Assembly: GCA_963556495.2 (NCBI GenBank)
Contig: OY747711.1
Span: 31,262,914 to 31,326,913, forward strand
Length of the DNA stretch: 64,000 nt
Direction: 5' to 3'
Origin: Valencia hispanica
Taxonomy: Eukaryota; Chordata; Actinopteri; Cyprinodontiformes; Valenciidae
In this document: one piece after another, positions 22,910 through 34,521 of the stretch
Layout of the letters: each line of letters begins with the position of its first letter
How positions within the stretch are numbered: position 1 is the first letter of the stretch
Made by a program: the position numbers and the translations under genes
The notes under the pieces: generated by a model
What the model saw: only the letters and a program-made list of their open reading frames with translations
The model's database searches: none
Told to the model about the DNA's origin: nothing

Positions 22910-24030
22910 GTAAAAAGATCTGGGTATCTGGTGCTGCACCATCTTCATCTTCCACCTACTTCAACCAACCCACTGTCATCTGGACAAAGCAGGCAGCACT
23001 GTGAGGATCATGTTCTTTGATTTCTCCAGTGCATTTTACACAATTCACCCTGATTTGCTTTGTCAGAAACTCCTGAAGACACAGGTGGAGCCCCCAACAA
23101 TCGCCTGGATCAATGACTACAACAGACCACAATTTGTGAGACTGAAGAATTGTGCGTCAAACCAGGTGGTCAGCAGCACAGGAGCACCACAGGGGACCGT
23201 ACTCTCACCATTCCTTTTCACTCTGTAGAACTCAGACTTCCAGTACAAATCAGAGACCTGTCATCTGCAGAAATACTCGGATTACTCTGCAATTGTCGGG
23301 TGCATCAGAGATGGACAAGAAGCTGAATACAGAGAGCTGGTGGACCGCTTTGTGACATGGTGTGGAAACAATCGTCTCACCTTGAATGTGAACAAAACAA
23401 AGGAGATGATTGTAGATTTCAGAAGAAACAGGGATAAGTCAAAAACTGTTTCCATCATGGGAGAAGAAGTGAAGATGGTTGAGGAATAGAAATACTTCAG
23501 AGTTCACCTTGACAACAGACTGGACTGGAGGGACAACAGTGAAACAGTCTACAAGAAGGGACAGAGCAGACTGTACTTCTTGAGGAAGCTTAGGTCCTTC
23601 AAGGTTCGCAGCAAGATACTGGAGAGCTTCTACAACTCTGTTGTGGAGAGTGTAATCTCTTCAGCCGTCATCTGTTGGGGTAGCAGCATCAGAGCCAGGG
23701 ATTTAAATAGGCTAAACAACCTCATAAAGAAGGCTGGTTCTGTTCTTGGGACAACTGTGGAACATCTGGAGATGATGATGCAAAGAAGGATTCTTCATAA
23801 AATCAAAAACATCATGGACAACCCTGAGCAACCCCTACATGAGACAGTCATACAACAACAGAGCGTCTTCAGTCGGAGGCTTCTTCAGTTTCGCTGCAAT
23901 ACAGACCGCTACAGGAAATCCTTCCTGCCCACAGCTATCATCTACAACAACTCCTTAAAAAATTAATTATGAGCTATACAAACACTTAATTTCCCTCTGG
24001 GATCAATAAAGTATTTTTGAATTGAATTTT
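22910..24030 (+). mobile_element. 5'-truncated LINE of the L2/CR1/Rex1 assemblage
   Basis: Reverse-transcriptase segments run from about 22985 to 23963, followed by ccctctgggatcaataaagtat and an ATTGAATT-like 3' end. The 5' half is missing. I cannot settle the exact clade by eye. Confidence 0.8.
22985..23966 (+). pseudogene. LINE reverse transcriptase pseudogene
   Basis: Blocks in order are MFFDFSSAFYTIHP (23010-23052), SSTGAPQGTVLSPFLFTL (23174-23227), the catalytic box (about 23270-23300), NRLTLNVNKTKEMIVDFRR (about 23370-23428) and the C-terminal FLRKLRSFKV...VESVISSAVICWGSS part (23578-23966). The catalytic box reads KYSDY where this family has YSDD, so one metal-binding Asp is lost. A stop interrupts the frame after FLFTL, and a TAG lies near 23487. 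Confidence 0.85.
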
Positions 24031-24500
24031 AATTTCCTCAGGATAGTGTTGGGCAGTTAAAATTTTCCTAAAAAGGCTTTTTTAACTTTTATACTCTCCA
24101 GACAATGATAAATGCCAACAAGCGGAGTCCCAAACTATGACAAGAAGAAGAAAGAAAAAAAAAAAAAAAAAAAAAAAACTGTATTCATAATAGGTTTTGT
24201 TGTAGCAACAGATTGAGTAATATGGGAAACATTTCATGTTACTCATACAGTAAATATCGCCTAAAGGCCTTAAAATCCAATATTTTTTTGCAATAGCATA
24301 ATACTGGCAGGTTTGTGTTTTACCAGACTCTGAGTGGACACAAAACCAGACAACGTAACAGTGATAAAGAAAAGAATGTTTATTAACAAAACCCTGAATT
24401 GGGAAACTAGATGAGTCAAGGAGAGAACTGGAACGAGGACCGGAGTTCTGACAATATGTGCTACCTCCTCAGAATGTCTTACCGTAGCACACAGATAGCT
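24031..24500. other. Unassigned sequence with a poly-A run
   Basis: A run of about 28 A at 24151-24178 may mark an old retroposon tail. The 24297-24495 stretch has a faint resemblance to LTR sequence (tttattaac) but is not classifiable. Confidence 0.4.
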
Positions 24501-25101
24501 TGTCATGATGCAAGGTTAGGGAGGACCCAAATGCAGCAGAGTAACGTCAAAAAAAGGATTTAATGAAAAAACACAAGGAAGGGGAACTTACAAAACTCAG
24601 GAGGATACAGGCAGCAAACAGCGGAAAAACAGGAACCAGGATGGGCAACAACGAGGGCAGGAACCGGCAAGGGAAGAATGACAACGGACCAGCGAGTAGT
24701 GACTGAGAGAGGACCGAATTTATACTGAGGAAGAAATGAGGAAGTGACTGAGAAGACCAATGATCAATTAGTGGGAGCAGATGCAGGTGGGAGGGAGAGA
24801 GCAGGTGGAAGTAATCAACTGGGATAGGAGGTAAAAAGGCTGGGAGACAGAAGACTCTTAAGAAACTAAAGATGAGTCTGGAAGGGAATCTAATGAAACA
24901 CTGGAAAACAGAAGGAGGAATAAAATACAACCACTGGGACTAATGAAGGATAAGTATTAATATGAACTTGGGGAAAATAGAGATTAACACAAACAACTGC
25001 AACCAAACACAAGACCACCAGAGGGAGACAAAGAATAACTAAAACATAATAGAACTAAATAAGGAAAATTAACAAAACACAAACACCCAGGAACCATGAC
25101 A
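24501..25101 (-). mobile_element. Solo LTR of a Gypsy-like retrotransposon (minus strand)
   Basis: It begins TGTCATGATG and ends ACCATGACA, so it has TG...CA ends with short inverted repeats, and is flanked by identical TAGCT at 24496-24500 and 25102-25106 (5-bp duplication). On the minus strand it has TATAAATTC at about 24715-24725 and an ATTAAA signal near 24560, the expected order for promoter and polyadenylation in an LTR. No internal coding part exists, consistent with recombination between two LTRs. The Gypsy assignment is an inference. Confidence 0.82.
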
Positions 25102-25106
25102 TAGCT

Positions 25107-25560
25107 ATGTCTGTCAGTGCTATGCAGAAGAAGAAAACCATAACAACAAAGATGGATGACCTCGTCTGGTTGCAGATGCTTATCGTCGCTTCACAAGCAT
25201 TTGTTGCGATACAGCAACAAAAGGCATCGCTGTTGCAGTTACTGTCGACAAGGCAACGTCGTAATAGGCGACGTAGTCTTGATGCTATCCATGTTTTCAA
25301 GAACAAAAAAACATTCCGAGCAGTCTGGATTTAAATATGGCGGTCCTCTATTGTGAAGGCTGTAAATCCCTCCACCCTTGATGTAGTGAGTGCTTGGATA
25401 GCTCCGCTTTGGCCCCACACAAGAGTGGTGCCAGAGTAGCACCCGTTTCTGGCTCTCTGAGCTGGTGCTCGCGGGAATCAAAAACGAAAACACCGGAGCT
25501 TTGTCAGCACGGGGGCCACGGGAGCTCCAGCTCCGCCTCAGTGGAAAAGGGCCTAAAGAT
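25107..25560 (+). mobile_element. PIF/Harbinger-like remnant
   Basis: The frame at 25107-25334 reads MDDLVWLQMLIVASQ and LLQLLSTRQRRNRRRS, resembling the basic, Arg-rich N-terminal part of Harbinger transposases. The rest (ctctgagctggtgctcg, caccggagctttgtcagcac, ctcagtggaaaagggcct) matches the non-coding part of short fish elements as I recall them. No terminal inverted repeat or target duplication was established. Confidence 0.45.
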
Positions 25561-25597
25561 GCACTAAAAGCCGTGATCAGAATCTCTTACCTATTAA

Positions 25598-26149
25598 AGG
25601 TGCAGTCCAGAGAATATATTTATGTATCAAAGTTTTATAAATCTTTAAAATGATAAAAGGCTAGTGCTCCACAACACTTGTTATTTTTCTTAATCCCACC
25701 TTCCTCCCGTAGCCCCCTATGCACTTCACACCGAGTGCCGAATATGTTTAGCCAATAGAATTCAAGTTTCCACATTGTCGGCTGTCACTCAACTTGCATG
25801 CGGATCGCGCAAACATGGGGCAGAGCACGCAGACCGCTCCTTGTCTTTTCGTTTACAGTGGCCATATTGTGAGAGAGCATCAGTCATGCAGAAGTTGCTC
25901 ACCTCCGAAATGTCCATAGCAAAAAATATAATCGGGTGGTGCTCAATAGCGCTCGCTGCTTATTTCTTTGACTTGCTGTGTTTCTACCATAGACTGTATA
26001 TAGGTCGCCACAGGTGATGCACGGGCACAACTGCTACAGTAGGGCTGGAGGGAGGGAGGGAAGGAAGGGGGGGGGGGTGTTTTGGGAGGGGCCTTGGTAC
26101 GTCGGATTCAAAAAATATCTCTCTCCCTTAAATACTCCAGACTGCAGCT
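25598..26149. mobile_element. TTAA-target DNA transposon, non-autonomous
   Basis: TTAA at 25594-25597 and 26150-26153 flanks AGGTGCAGTCCAGAG on the left and, as complement, CTCCAGACTGCAGCT on the right. The 552-bp body has no transposase. It contains a purine run with 12 consecutive G near 26068-26079. Imperfect 36-bp direct repeats lie outside it (see findings). Confidence 0.85.
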
Positions 26150-26153
26150 TTAA

Positions 26154-27382
26154 ATATACAAGGGTAGCACATCGATTCACTAAAAACAGTGATCAGAATA
26201 TCCTACCTGTTAATATACGTGGGTGTTGAACAGCGTACATGACACCACAACTGCTTCCACCCGCCGATCAACAATTAAAACCCAGTGCTTCTTGACTGTG
26301 GGCCAACAGTGTGACTGTTAATCACTGTAAAAACAAACTGATAGTAGGCTACTGATCTGTAGATGACTGATTACTCTGGAAATCTGTTATTAGTTTGTAA
26401 AGCAGCTAATGAATATATACCAAGCCAGTAAGACGTAGAGTAGATAGCATTATTACTCCAAAATAATAAAATGTAGTATGATAAGCACAAATAACCCACA
26501 GAATACATTGCATTTACTCTACGACTCTAAATTATGGGACTTGTTTACATGCAGTATAACGATAGCACAGAAGTGAAACTAACATACGAGGGCTGTCATG
26601 TAAACTTGAAACAAGTAGGTTAAGGAAAGCCTTCAAATATTTTGAATAAAAACTCACCATAAACATCAAAGAAATAAAACAGACGAAATGGAACTTCCAT
26701 GTAGGAATTCTCGATGACAGACTTGCTGAGTAAGCAAATTGTGACGCAGCATCAAAAGTTCCAAATCAGCACTTGGAACGGAGACAGGACAGTAAGATCA
26801 GGCAATATTTACAGATGAGCTGGCGCCTAGGAACAAATAGGAGCCAAGTACCACGCTGGTAGCGAGAATCATCTGGCATCAGCCTCCTGAATCCGCTCCC
26901 CTTTTAAGCAGGAGGCTTGATGAATGTCTTATGAGGAACACCTGCGCAGCACCAGTCAGTCACACCCTGCAGATGGGAGGTGAGAAGCACAACACACAAA
27001 TAAATCAGTACACAGCCACTGAAACCTAACAATTACACTGAACATTTTAGAAAAGAATCTAACCTTTAACTTGGGTGCATTCATGCAGTGAGGAAAAAAC
27101 AAGTTAAGGGATAATTGTTTACTAAATACCCAGCTCCAGCATTGCAAGTACCTCTAACAATCCCTTTCAAATAAATGTAACTGTTTTTTTATTTATTTTA
27201 AATTAACTTTACTACTTTTTAAATTGATCAGAATTTCAAGAGACTGACTGCCCTTTTTCTGAAGGAATGTTCACTAAACTGGATAAAGATCAATATTTAT
27301 CCTGAGAGCCGGGGGCCTAAGTGTTGGTTAGAGAAAAATTTGGTTTTGACAACAAACACACCAGGTGGGTTTATTGTGAAAC
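26154..27382. other. No supported gene
   Basis: Apart from the direct repeat at 26181-26216 that mirrors 25562-25597, I see no element or coding frame here. Confidence 0.4.
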
Positions 27383-27806
27383 CGAAGATAATGATGTGCA
27401 AAAGCACTTTAAGTCTGTATTTTAAGTCAAGTACATTGAGGATATGTGATGCTGGACTGTTTCTTATTCAAATGTGCTAGGAACCTCGTTAAAGTGTATA
27501 GCAACATGACATACTACAATATTTTAGATAAATGTCTGAAAATAGGTCATCACAGGGTCTTTCAACAAGTAAATATATGCCAAATCAACACAAAACAGAT
27601 TCACCAGACATAAATGACTCTTTAGCCCTACACATGCTATTTGCCGAGCCGACTCTTACACAGCTAGCTGCTGCAAAAACTCCTCTGGTCAATCTTGCCC
27701 CAGGCCAAAGATTGGCCTCCAGGAAATGAGAGAAAAGGAACCTTGGTTCCAAATGCTGCCCGCCGCAAGCCGAGCAACCATCACCACTGTTCCTCCTTTG
27801 GTTTAT
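27383..27806 (+). repeat. Composite repeat, copy B
   Basis: It matches 19958-20645 from cgaagataa...gatgtgcaaaagcac through cctcctttggt, but lacks the part corresponding to about 20180-20430. The retained first half is again a Tc1 transposase relic; the second half is the same unrelated flank (gccgactcttacacagctagctgctg). Confidence 0.7.
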
Positions 27807-28057
27807 TCATCCCGCAAATGCTGCACAGGCTCCCTTTTTCTTCCATCAACCATAACAACCTTTCCCGTGTTTATCTGTACCATCGTTACAAAGGCTGACT
27901 CTGATCAGACCATCACGGGTTCCTCTGTTCATTGGAGACCCTTCCTTTGTTCCTAAGAAAGACTAAAGTAAGGCTTTGTATCTGGGCAGATGTAAATTTG
28001 CCTAGGAAAAAACGATGTTTCTGATTGTCTGTTGTCCTCACCACCTCACCACAACAA

Positions 28058-28466
28058 CCTCATAAGTGTGTTGTTCATAGACATTCATAGATCTGCCAAA
28101 CCTTTAGGAGGCAGTAGTTCTCCCAAATCCTATCCCCTCAGAGTAACTTTCTATGTTTTAACTTGTACATAGAGCAGTAAATGAGCTTGTAAAAACAAGC
28201 AAGCAAAAAGCGCTTGGACATTCAATGATGCCAACACATCTCTGAGGGAATAAATGCTGTTTGAGTGTAAACACAGGTTGCATAAGTAATGTCGGAGCAT
28301 TTTTGTCGTGGAAAGTGACGTTGCAGAGCCTAAACTCTGGTTATTTCTGTCCACATGCAAATGCTTAAAACGGAGAAAACACAAATCTTCGCTTTGGCCT
28401 GAGTTTTTGGAAAGATTTGTTTTTGGTGCCGTCAATCTGCGTTTTCGTGTGGATGACAGGCCAAAT
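28058..28466. mobile_element. MITE-like repeat, family M, copy 1
   Basis: Shares ctctgagggaataaatg, catttttgtcgtggaaagtg, tgcaaatgcttaaaacggag and tctgcgttttcgtgtggatg with copies at 38190-38742 and 46641-46880. No transposase. The ends are less clear than in the 38-kb copy. Confidence 0.7.
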
Positions 28467-30210
28467 TGTTATTGTGTTTTTTTCTACTTGGCTTACATCC
28501 ATGCAGTCAAGTAACCTACACTTTTTTTACACTACATGTTTACGAATGTTATAATAGAAAATAGGATTTTAAAAGATTATTTGTCCCCTGGAAAGAAGCT
28601 GACATTGTAGCAGAGGCAATGCTGCAGCTTCAAAAAACCTCAGGGCATTTCTTCAGGATACATGTCTAGTTGAATTTGTTCTCTGATAAAGTTTTGGCAG
28701 TTGCTCCTAGTAATGACTTCAAAGAGTCAACTCCTAACATCTAGTTTGCTAAGTTTCAAACTGTTGCAGAGGTAGACCATGATGTCAATTAACTTTGATG
28801 GATGTCAATGAATTGCTTTTATTGTAAAGAGTTTATGATAAGGACTGTGTTTTCTGACATCAAAGATTTGTTCATTATGATTCTGTGAGTTTTTTGTTGT
28901 GTAAAATAAATACATACTGATCATAGTTCAATGGTAGACATTTGTGTATGTGCAGGGGAGTGCCAGTTATTTCCCTCCATTGTGGGTTGCTGCTTATTAA
29001 ACAATGTCTTTTCTATAGGGGTAGAATGTGTTTAGAGGTGTTAAATGTACCATCATGAGCGCTGGAGTTAGAAAAATTGTGTGTGATGAGACTAATACTG
29101 TCTCTCCTTAATAATGTGGTATACTTCATTTTTACATGAGATTTTTTAATATATATTTCTTTTAACATAATTGACTGCTGTTTTCATCATGGAAGGAAAA
29201 AAAGGAAATCGAGACATGAGTGACATATTTTCCAGCAAATTTAGAAAACTGGAATTTATTAAAGGATACAGAAAACTTACATAGCACCAAAGCGCTGTTA
29301 TGCTTTTAGGACTAGTTAATTTGTTAGCAAACTAAATATTAAGTTATTACCAAAGCAATAATTTGCTTGTGGGGAAAAATAAAACTTAATACAAACTTAG
29401 GAAATAAGTACTACTCATTCATTGGTCCTATCTGTAGTGACTTGGACAGTTATGCACTGCTTCGTATTGTTAAATCACATAAAACTGCAATAAAATATAT
29501 TCAAGTTTATGATTGTACTATAAAAAAATTTGAAAAGTTCAATACACTTATAAAATATATAAATACTATATAAATACTTTTGATAGATAGATTAGATAAG
29601 GAATCAGCAGGTGATTACATTTTAATGGAGGCTAAAATCCACCGATTCACTTGTGAAAATGATTTTAAAGCAATGTTACTTATAACAGCAGAGGAAATAC
29701 CATTATCTTCGCTCTGTCACTGTCATAACATACAAATAAACATAGTCACTTGTGTTGCTCTGTCTGTGTTTGGTGACTCGACTCCAGACTTTAAACATGA
29801 AACAGTTGCGAGGCAGAACATGACTCAAAACTGTCACGTAAAATTCCTGGTGACACAGAGAATCTCTTAGGAGCTTGTCCTGAAGAGTTTGAAATAAGAA
29901 ACATACTTAGTAATATTTAAACAAATTTTAGAGCGGAGCTGTCATTTACTGTTTTCATGGGTCAAATTTAGTTATTTAAAAAAAACAAAAAAAAAACAGT
30001 TTAAGTGACTCGGAAACAACGTATGTGCAGCTTATGAAAGTGACTAAGGTTTTTTTAAGGTTTTGCTAAAATGTATCTCACTGTAATGGCATGTATTCCT
30101 CATTAATTTCATTATTAATAAATGTACTTACAGTAAGCAGACACTTTAGTCAATGTAAATAAACTGACAAATGTTAGGGATGCATTGATGATACATTTTG
30201 TTGATCTGTC
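28467..30210. other. No supported feature
   Basis: AT-rich unique sequence. The frames at 29367-29573 and 29580-29870 have no recognised motif. Confidence 0.4.
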
Positions 30211-30313
30211 CAGGAAGTACCATACCTCTTGCCTAATGACTGCTGGAGATGGGCACCAGCACACCCCTGACCCTGCAAGGATAAGCAGCTATAGACGATG
30301 GATGGATGGATAA
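30211..30313 (+). mobile_element. LINE/RTE-type 3'-end fragment
   Basis: The block gactgctggagatgggcaccagc, then gaccctgcaaggataagcagc and GGATGGATGG at the end match a short 3' tail common in vertebrate genomes. Confidence 0.6.
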
Positions 30314-30375
30314 ATACATTTGATAAAAAAAAAATACCATTGCAAAAAAAGTATACCTGGTTTTAAATTTTTTAA

Positions 30376-31543
30376 AGGAGTCATAACCTAGTATTATCTT
30401 GGATACCCATGCTCTATTATAGTCTTTCAGGCCCTTCTAAAAAAGAAAAGTTGAAAAAAAGTGAAAAAAAAATAAACAGAGAGCTCCTCTGACCCTTATT
30501 TCTGAAGGCATTATTGTCTCGCGAGATTTGATGCGGTATTTTGGCTGTTGTGGACGGGCATTGTAATATTGCAAATGAGGGGTACGTTGATTGGTGGCAG
30601 GAAGGAGGGGGGTTGACACCGCTGGTAACGCTACAGCATATCTAACCCATATCTACTACTCCCACTAGCATACAATAGCCACATTAGCAGTTAGCTGCTG
30701 TTTGTTACACACAGCAGATCAATAAAAACACAGCCCTACCGTTTCAATTGCAGGCAAGTCTCTGATTGTTGGAATGGCCCCTTTTTCCAAACGGAGCTTC
30801 GATGCCAACTTCGCCTGATATTGTCCCAAATTCGTAAAGGATTCCGGCGTAAAAAAAAAAAAAAAGACAAATATTTCCATGTTGATTCTGGCTGGCAACA
30901 ACAGAGCAACTCACGTGTGCAGTTTCTGCATCTTTCGTACTTCGAATCGGTGATGTGTCGGTCGCGAACAAGCTAACTTTTTGAAGTGAACGATGGGAGC
31001 CGGCTCGTCATTGGGAGCCTTTTTTTTTTTTCTCCCCCCCCCCGCTTGTTTTGGGACATTTGGTACATATCGTTTTGCATTAATATTGGTAATAAATACA
31101 CTTAACGCAAAGAAAATCTGAGGACCCACTTGGGAGCCGAAAGAGCCGGATCTTTATGGTGAGCCAAGCCAAAAGAACTGGCTCTCCAAAAAGAGCTGGA
31201 ATTTCCATCACTAGAATTCAGTAATGGTGGCGCTCGACTGAATGTGAGGGGGAGAGGAGGGAGGGGGAGGAGCGAGGGGGAGGGGCGAGGGGGAGGGCTG
31301 GCTTTCTGCAGCATAGGTCTGTGATGTTTATATATGGTATATCCTGCGCCGACTTGACGTCAAGTCGGCCACAAATTAAAATCACGTATTTGAGTGCGCG
31401 TGCACGTGGGCTGGTTGACGAACCCAGGGGTAAACAAACGCTTCACTTTTAAATATCGGCTTCCCAGCCAGTGTATAATCGTTAGGCAATCATAGCATAC
31501 ATTTTTTCTGGTGGAAAAGTGAAAATTACAGGTCATGACTCCT
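30376..31543. mobile_element. TTAA-target DNA transposon, non-autonomous
   Basis: TTAA at 30372-30375 and 31544-31547 flanks AGGAGTCATAACCT on the left and, as complement, AGGTCATGACTCCT on the right. The 1168-bp body has no transposase. It holds a poly-A run, a C-rich run at 31035-31045, a possible nested hAT fragment (30982-31213) and a G-rich tract (31233-31300). Confidence 0.87.
30982..31213. mobile_element. Possible nested hAT fragment
   Basis: The right side (ggagccgaaagagccgg, ctggctctccaaaaagagctgg, then ccatcacta) matches, in reverse, the terminal style of a hAT group I know that starts TAGTGATGGAA. The left side (acgatgggagccggctc) may be the other end. No target duplication is visible. 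Confidence 0.45.
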
Positions 31544-31559
31544 TTAAAGAAATAAGTGT

Positions 31560-33235
31560 TGCATGCATTTTTATTCACCCACCCTTTTTCAATATTTGTA
31601 GAACCACCTTTTCCACCTTAGCTAATTTTTTTGAAGCATGTTTCTACAAGGTTTGCACATTTAGAAAATGACATTTTTCCTGATTCTTCTTTGCAAAAGG
31701 CTCAGTTTCAGTCACATTTGATGGAGAGTATCATGAAAACACAATTTCAAGACATGAAGCAGAGTGTCAATGACTTTGTGTTTAGACATTGGCCATAGTT
31801 ATGATGTGACAAAATGTGAAAAAGTTCAAGTAATATAGTTCATCACACATTTATTTGCTTTGATATAACCCATCCATGTTAGCTCCGGCTAACTGTCTAG
31901 GGTGGTTTTACTGTTGTAAAATGAACTTTTGCCCCAGTCTCATGTATTTAACAGCCTGTATTTTGCTCAATACATCTGTCTATCAACTCTAACCAACTTT
32001 CTTGTCCTTGTTGAACATCAGTCTTCCAATAGCATAATGTTATCAACACTATGTTTTACCTTGGGGACGATGTGTTAAGGGAAATGTGTGATGAGCCTTT
32101 TTTAAAATCTTTTTACTTTTGTGGTGTTTTGCATGTAGGCCAAAATGTTTATTTTGGTTTCATCCAGCCAGAGCACCTTTTTGCATATGGGGAGCGTAAG
32201 TCTCCTCCCCTTCCTGTTGGCCCATGGGTCCCTTGGCCAAAAAAAGAAATGAATGGAAGTCAATGGAACGATAAAAGTTATTTTCTGGTCCGCTTTGTCA
32301 TCCTAAATCACACATATGATGTACCTCAATTTAAATGACAACTAATGATGTGCATTTTGACTGTGTTTTCCAAGTGATTTGGGATTAATTTGATTGTAAA
32401 ATTCGCAATAAAAATGCCTACAAATCAGAAGTGGCATATATGACGTCACGGAGCTAACGCTAGCTAGCACTTAAAATATTCACTGAGAACTTATGGAGCT
32501 GCATGCTGGCTCTCACTCTACCGACTATTTCTCCCCCAGCATAGCGACCACTTTCCACATTTATGATGGTTTTCTCCACATTAAATACTCCTTCCTTCGT
32601 CCTGGAGGAAGGAGGCGAAGCTGGCTAATCTCACTGCCATTTTTCTCCTCTTTTCTTCAGTTGTAGTCCACTAAGTGTTTTTACACAAAACCTAAAGTAA
32701 CTTTTGCCGCCTGTCGAAAATTAGCATTTTTTCTGCATTAAAATGTGTCTTTAAAATTCACGGACATCATATGTTCAATCTATAGTGCATTTCAAACGGG
32801 ATCAGAAAATAACTTTTATTGCTCCATTGACTCTCTTTTTTTTGGGGCAGTAGGGGACCCATAGACCGGAAGTAGAAGGGCGTGACATAGGCTCCCTATT
32901 TGTTGTGTGCCCTAAAGTATGACTTCTGAAAAAAAAAAATCTTGAACTTGTGTTTTTCTTCTTGGCACCTTCCATAGTAGCCAGGTTTGTGGAGTTCACA
33001 CCTAATAACTGCCACGTTCAAAAGATTCTCCTACCTGAGCTGTGGGGCACTATACCTCGTACACTGAGCTCCTTGGCAGCTCCTATAGTATGATTAATGC
33101 TCTCAATGACAACAGTCAGTTAAGGAGGATGAAACAACAGTTTAAACTGTAGGTTTACAGTTGTGCCGCGCTCTTTCCTGTCTCAGAGGAAAGATTCAAC
33201 AGTGCTGCCTGAGGTGTTCATAGCATCAAACAATC
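31560..33235 (-). mobile_element. Tc1-like transposon relic, split by a nested element
   Basis: Read on the minus strand, 33235-32900 and 32188-31560 together follow the order of a Tc1 transposase gene of the same type as the copies at 55159 and 57789. From 3' to 5' on the + strand: gtttacagttgtgcc, cctacctgagctgtgg, gccaggtttgtggagttcac, ggtttcatccagccagagcacc, gctccggctaactgtctaggg, and ttgtagaaccacctttt. Stops and indels abound. The 708-bp element at 32189-32896 interrupts it. Confidence 0.75.
32189..32896. mobile_element. Terminal-inverted-repeat transposon with TAT duplication (Harbinger-like)
   Basis: TAT at 32186-32188 and 32897-32899 flanks GGGGAGCGTAAG on the left and, as complement, GGCTCCC on the right. 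Inverted similarity extends about 100 bp inward (left cccatgggtcccttgg and gataaaagttattttctggt; right ccagaaaataacttttatt-like and ggggacccatagacc). No transposase. A 3-bp TWA duplication fits PIF/Harbinger. Confidence 0.72.
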
Positions 33236-33873
33236 AGTCAATTGCAATGGGGAGCCCACATCTGTGATTGGTCAGCCCAACATCAGCCCAAGATCCTTTC
33301 ACCAGAACGGTGCTCTATAGTCAATGAAATTAGTAGTCCATGCAACTTTTGGGCACTAGATGCTTTATATTGCAATGCCAGTTTATCTATTATAGTCTTT
33401 TTGGTAATTATAAACAACATGCATTTTTAGAGTATTCCATGAGCTGCACTCGTAGTAAAAAGCTTTCCAGCTCAATCAAAACTCGCTCTCTGTCAGCCAT
33501 TGCTCCTTGAGTGGACGTGCGGTTACAAGCTGAAGTAAATAAACTTTTGTCGACCAGAGATGTCACTGCAATGGTAGGCAGACAGAAAAGGTCTACACCT
33601 TCTGCAGTCCTGGTGGGTAACTGCTTTGCAACAACAGAGAAGTATAAGGAAAGTATAATGAAAAGGTTTCCGTCAATATGTGTGCGTGTGAGTGCAAACT
33701 TCCGCCTTCAGCAGCCGAAATAACATGAAATAGACAAAGAAGAAGCAGGGATTGTTGTTGTGTTTCTGTTTGTCATGTTGCTATAAACTGCTTCCCCGAT
33801 AACTAATTATTTTACAAAGCTGGTTGTTTGGCGAAGTCTACTCATTTCTATTATTACAACCAATCAGCGTGAA
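33236..33873. other. No supported feature
   Basis: Unique-looking sequence between the Tc1 relic and the Harbinger element. Confidence 0.4.
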
Positions 33874-33876
33874 TTA

Positions 33877-34517
33877 TGGTGGGTTCACACCAAAAGCATT
33901 TGAAGCGTCAAGGGCGTCAGGTTTACATGTAAAGTCAATGCAGAAGTGCAGACGCGCGTCAGGCTTTCTGCATCGCGTCACGTGTGCTTTTGCGTCACAA
34001 AAACGCATTTCTGCCTCATTCACGCATCAAATTTGCGTGAAAGATGCATTTGACACGCGTCAGAAAATACATGCGTCATTTTATGTGGTGCATTTTGCAC
34101 CAGTTGTTTTCTCTACAGAGACAGGAATAAAAAGGACCTCGTTTGGAGGAATATAAGTGAGGAGATAAGGCAACCTGGTAGGTTCATTTGACTGACCCTG
34201 TGAACCCGTGCAGAAGCCAGCAAGCCCCCCTACTGTCCCACTATTTTACAATTATTTTCCCGCTGATGTACAGTAAATAGAGAAGGGGTACTCTCTCTTA
34301 AAGGGCTACATCGACATCTGCCATCTTGCAAACACACTGTCTGGCACTACTTCCTCCCACAAGTTGTATATTTCTGGCTTTACACTTGTCAAAATCAGTC
34401 AAAATATACCAATTTGACGTTCGTCCAATTAGCTTTGGACACGCGTCCAGGTGTGGATGTTCAAGCGTCAAACTTTGGCGTGCGGAGGTTTTTTGACGCT
34501 GTTGTGTGAACGCACCG
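33877..34517. mobile_element. PIF/Harbinger-type MITE
   Basis: TTA at 33874-33876 and 34518-34520 flanks TGGTGGGTTCACAC on the left and GTGTGAACGCACCG on the right, a good terminal inverted repeat. Repeated GCGTCA/TGACGC words fill both subterminal parts. The 641-bp body has no transposase. Confidence 0.85.
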
Positions 34518-34521
34518 TTAA

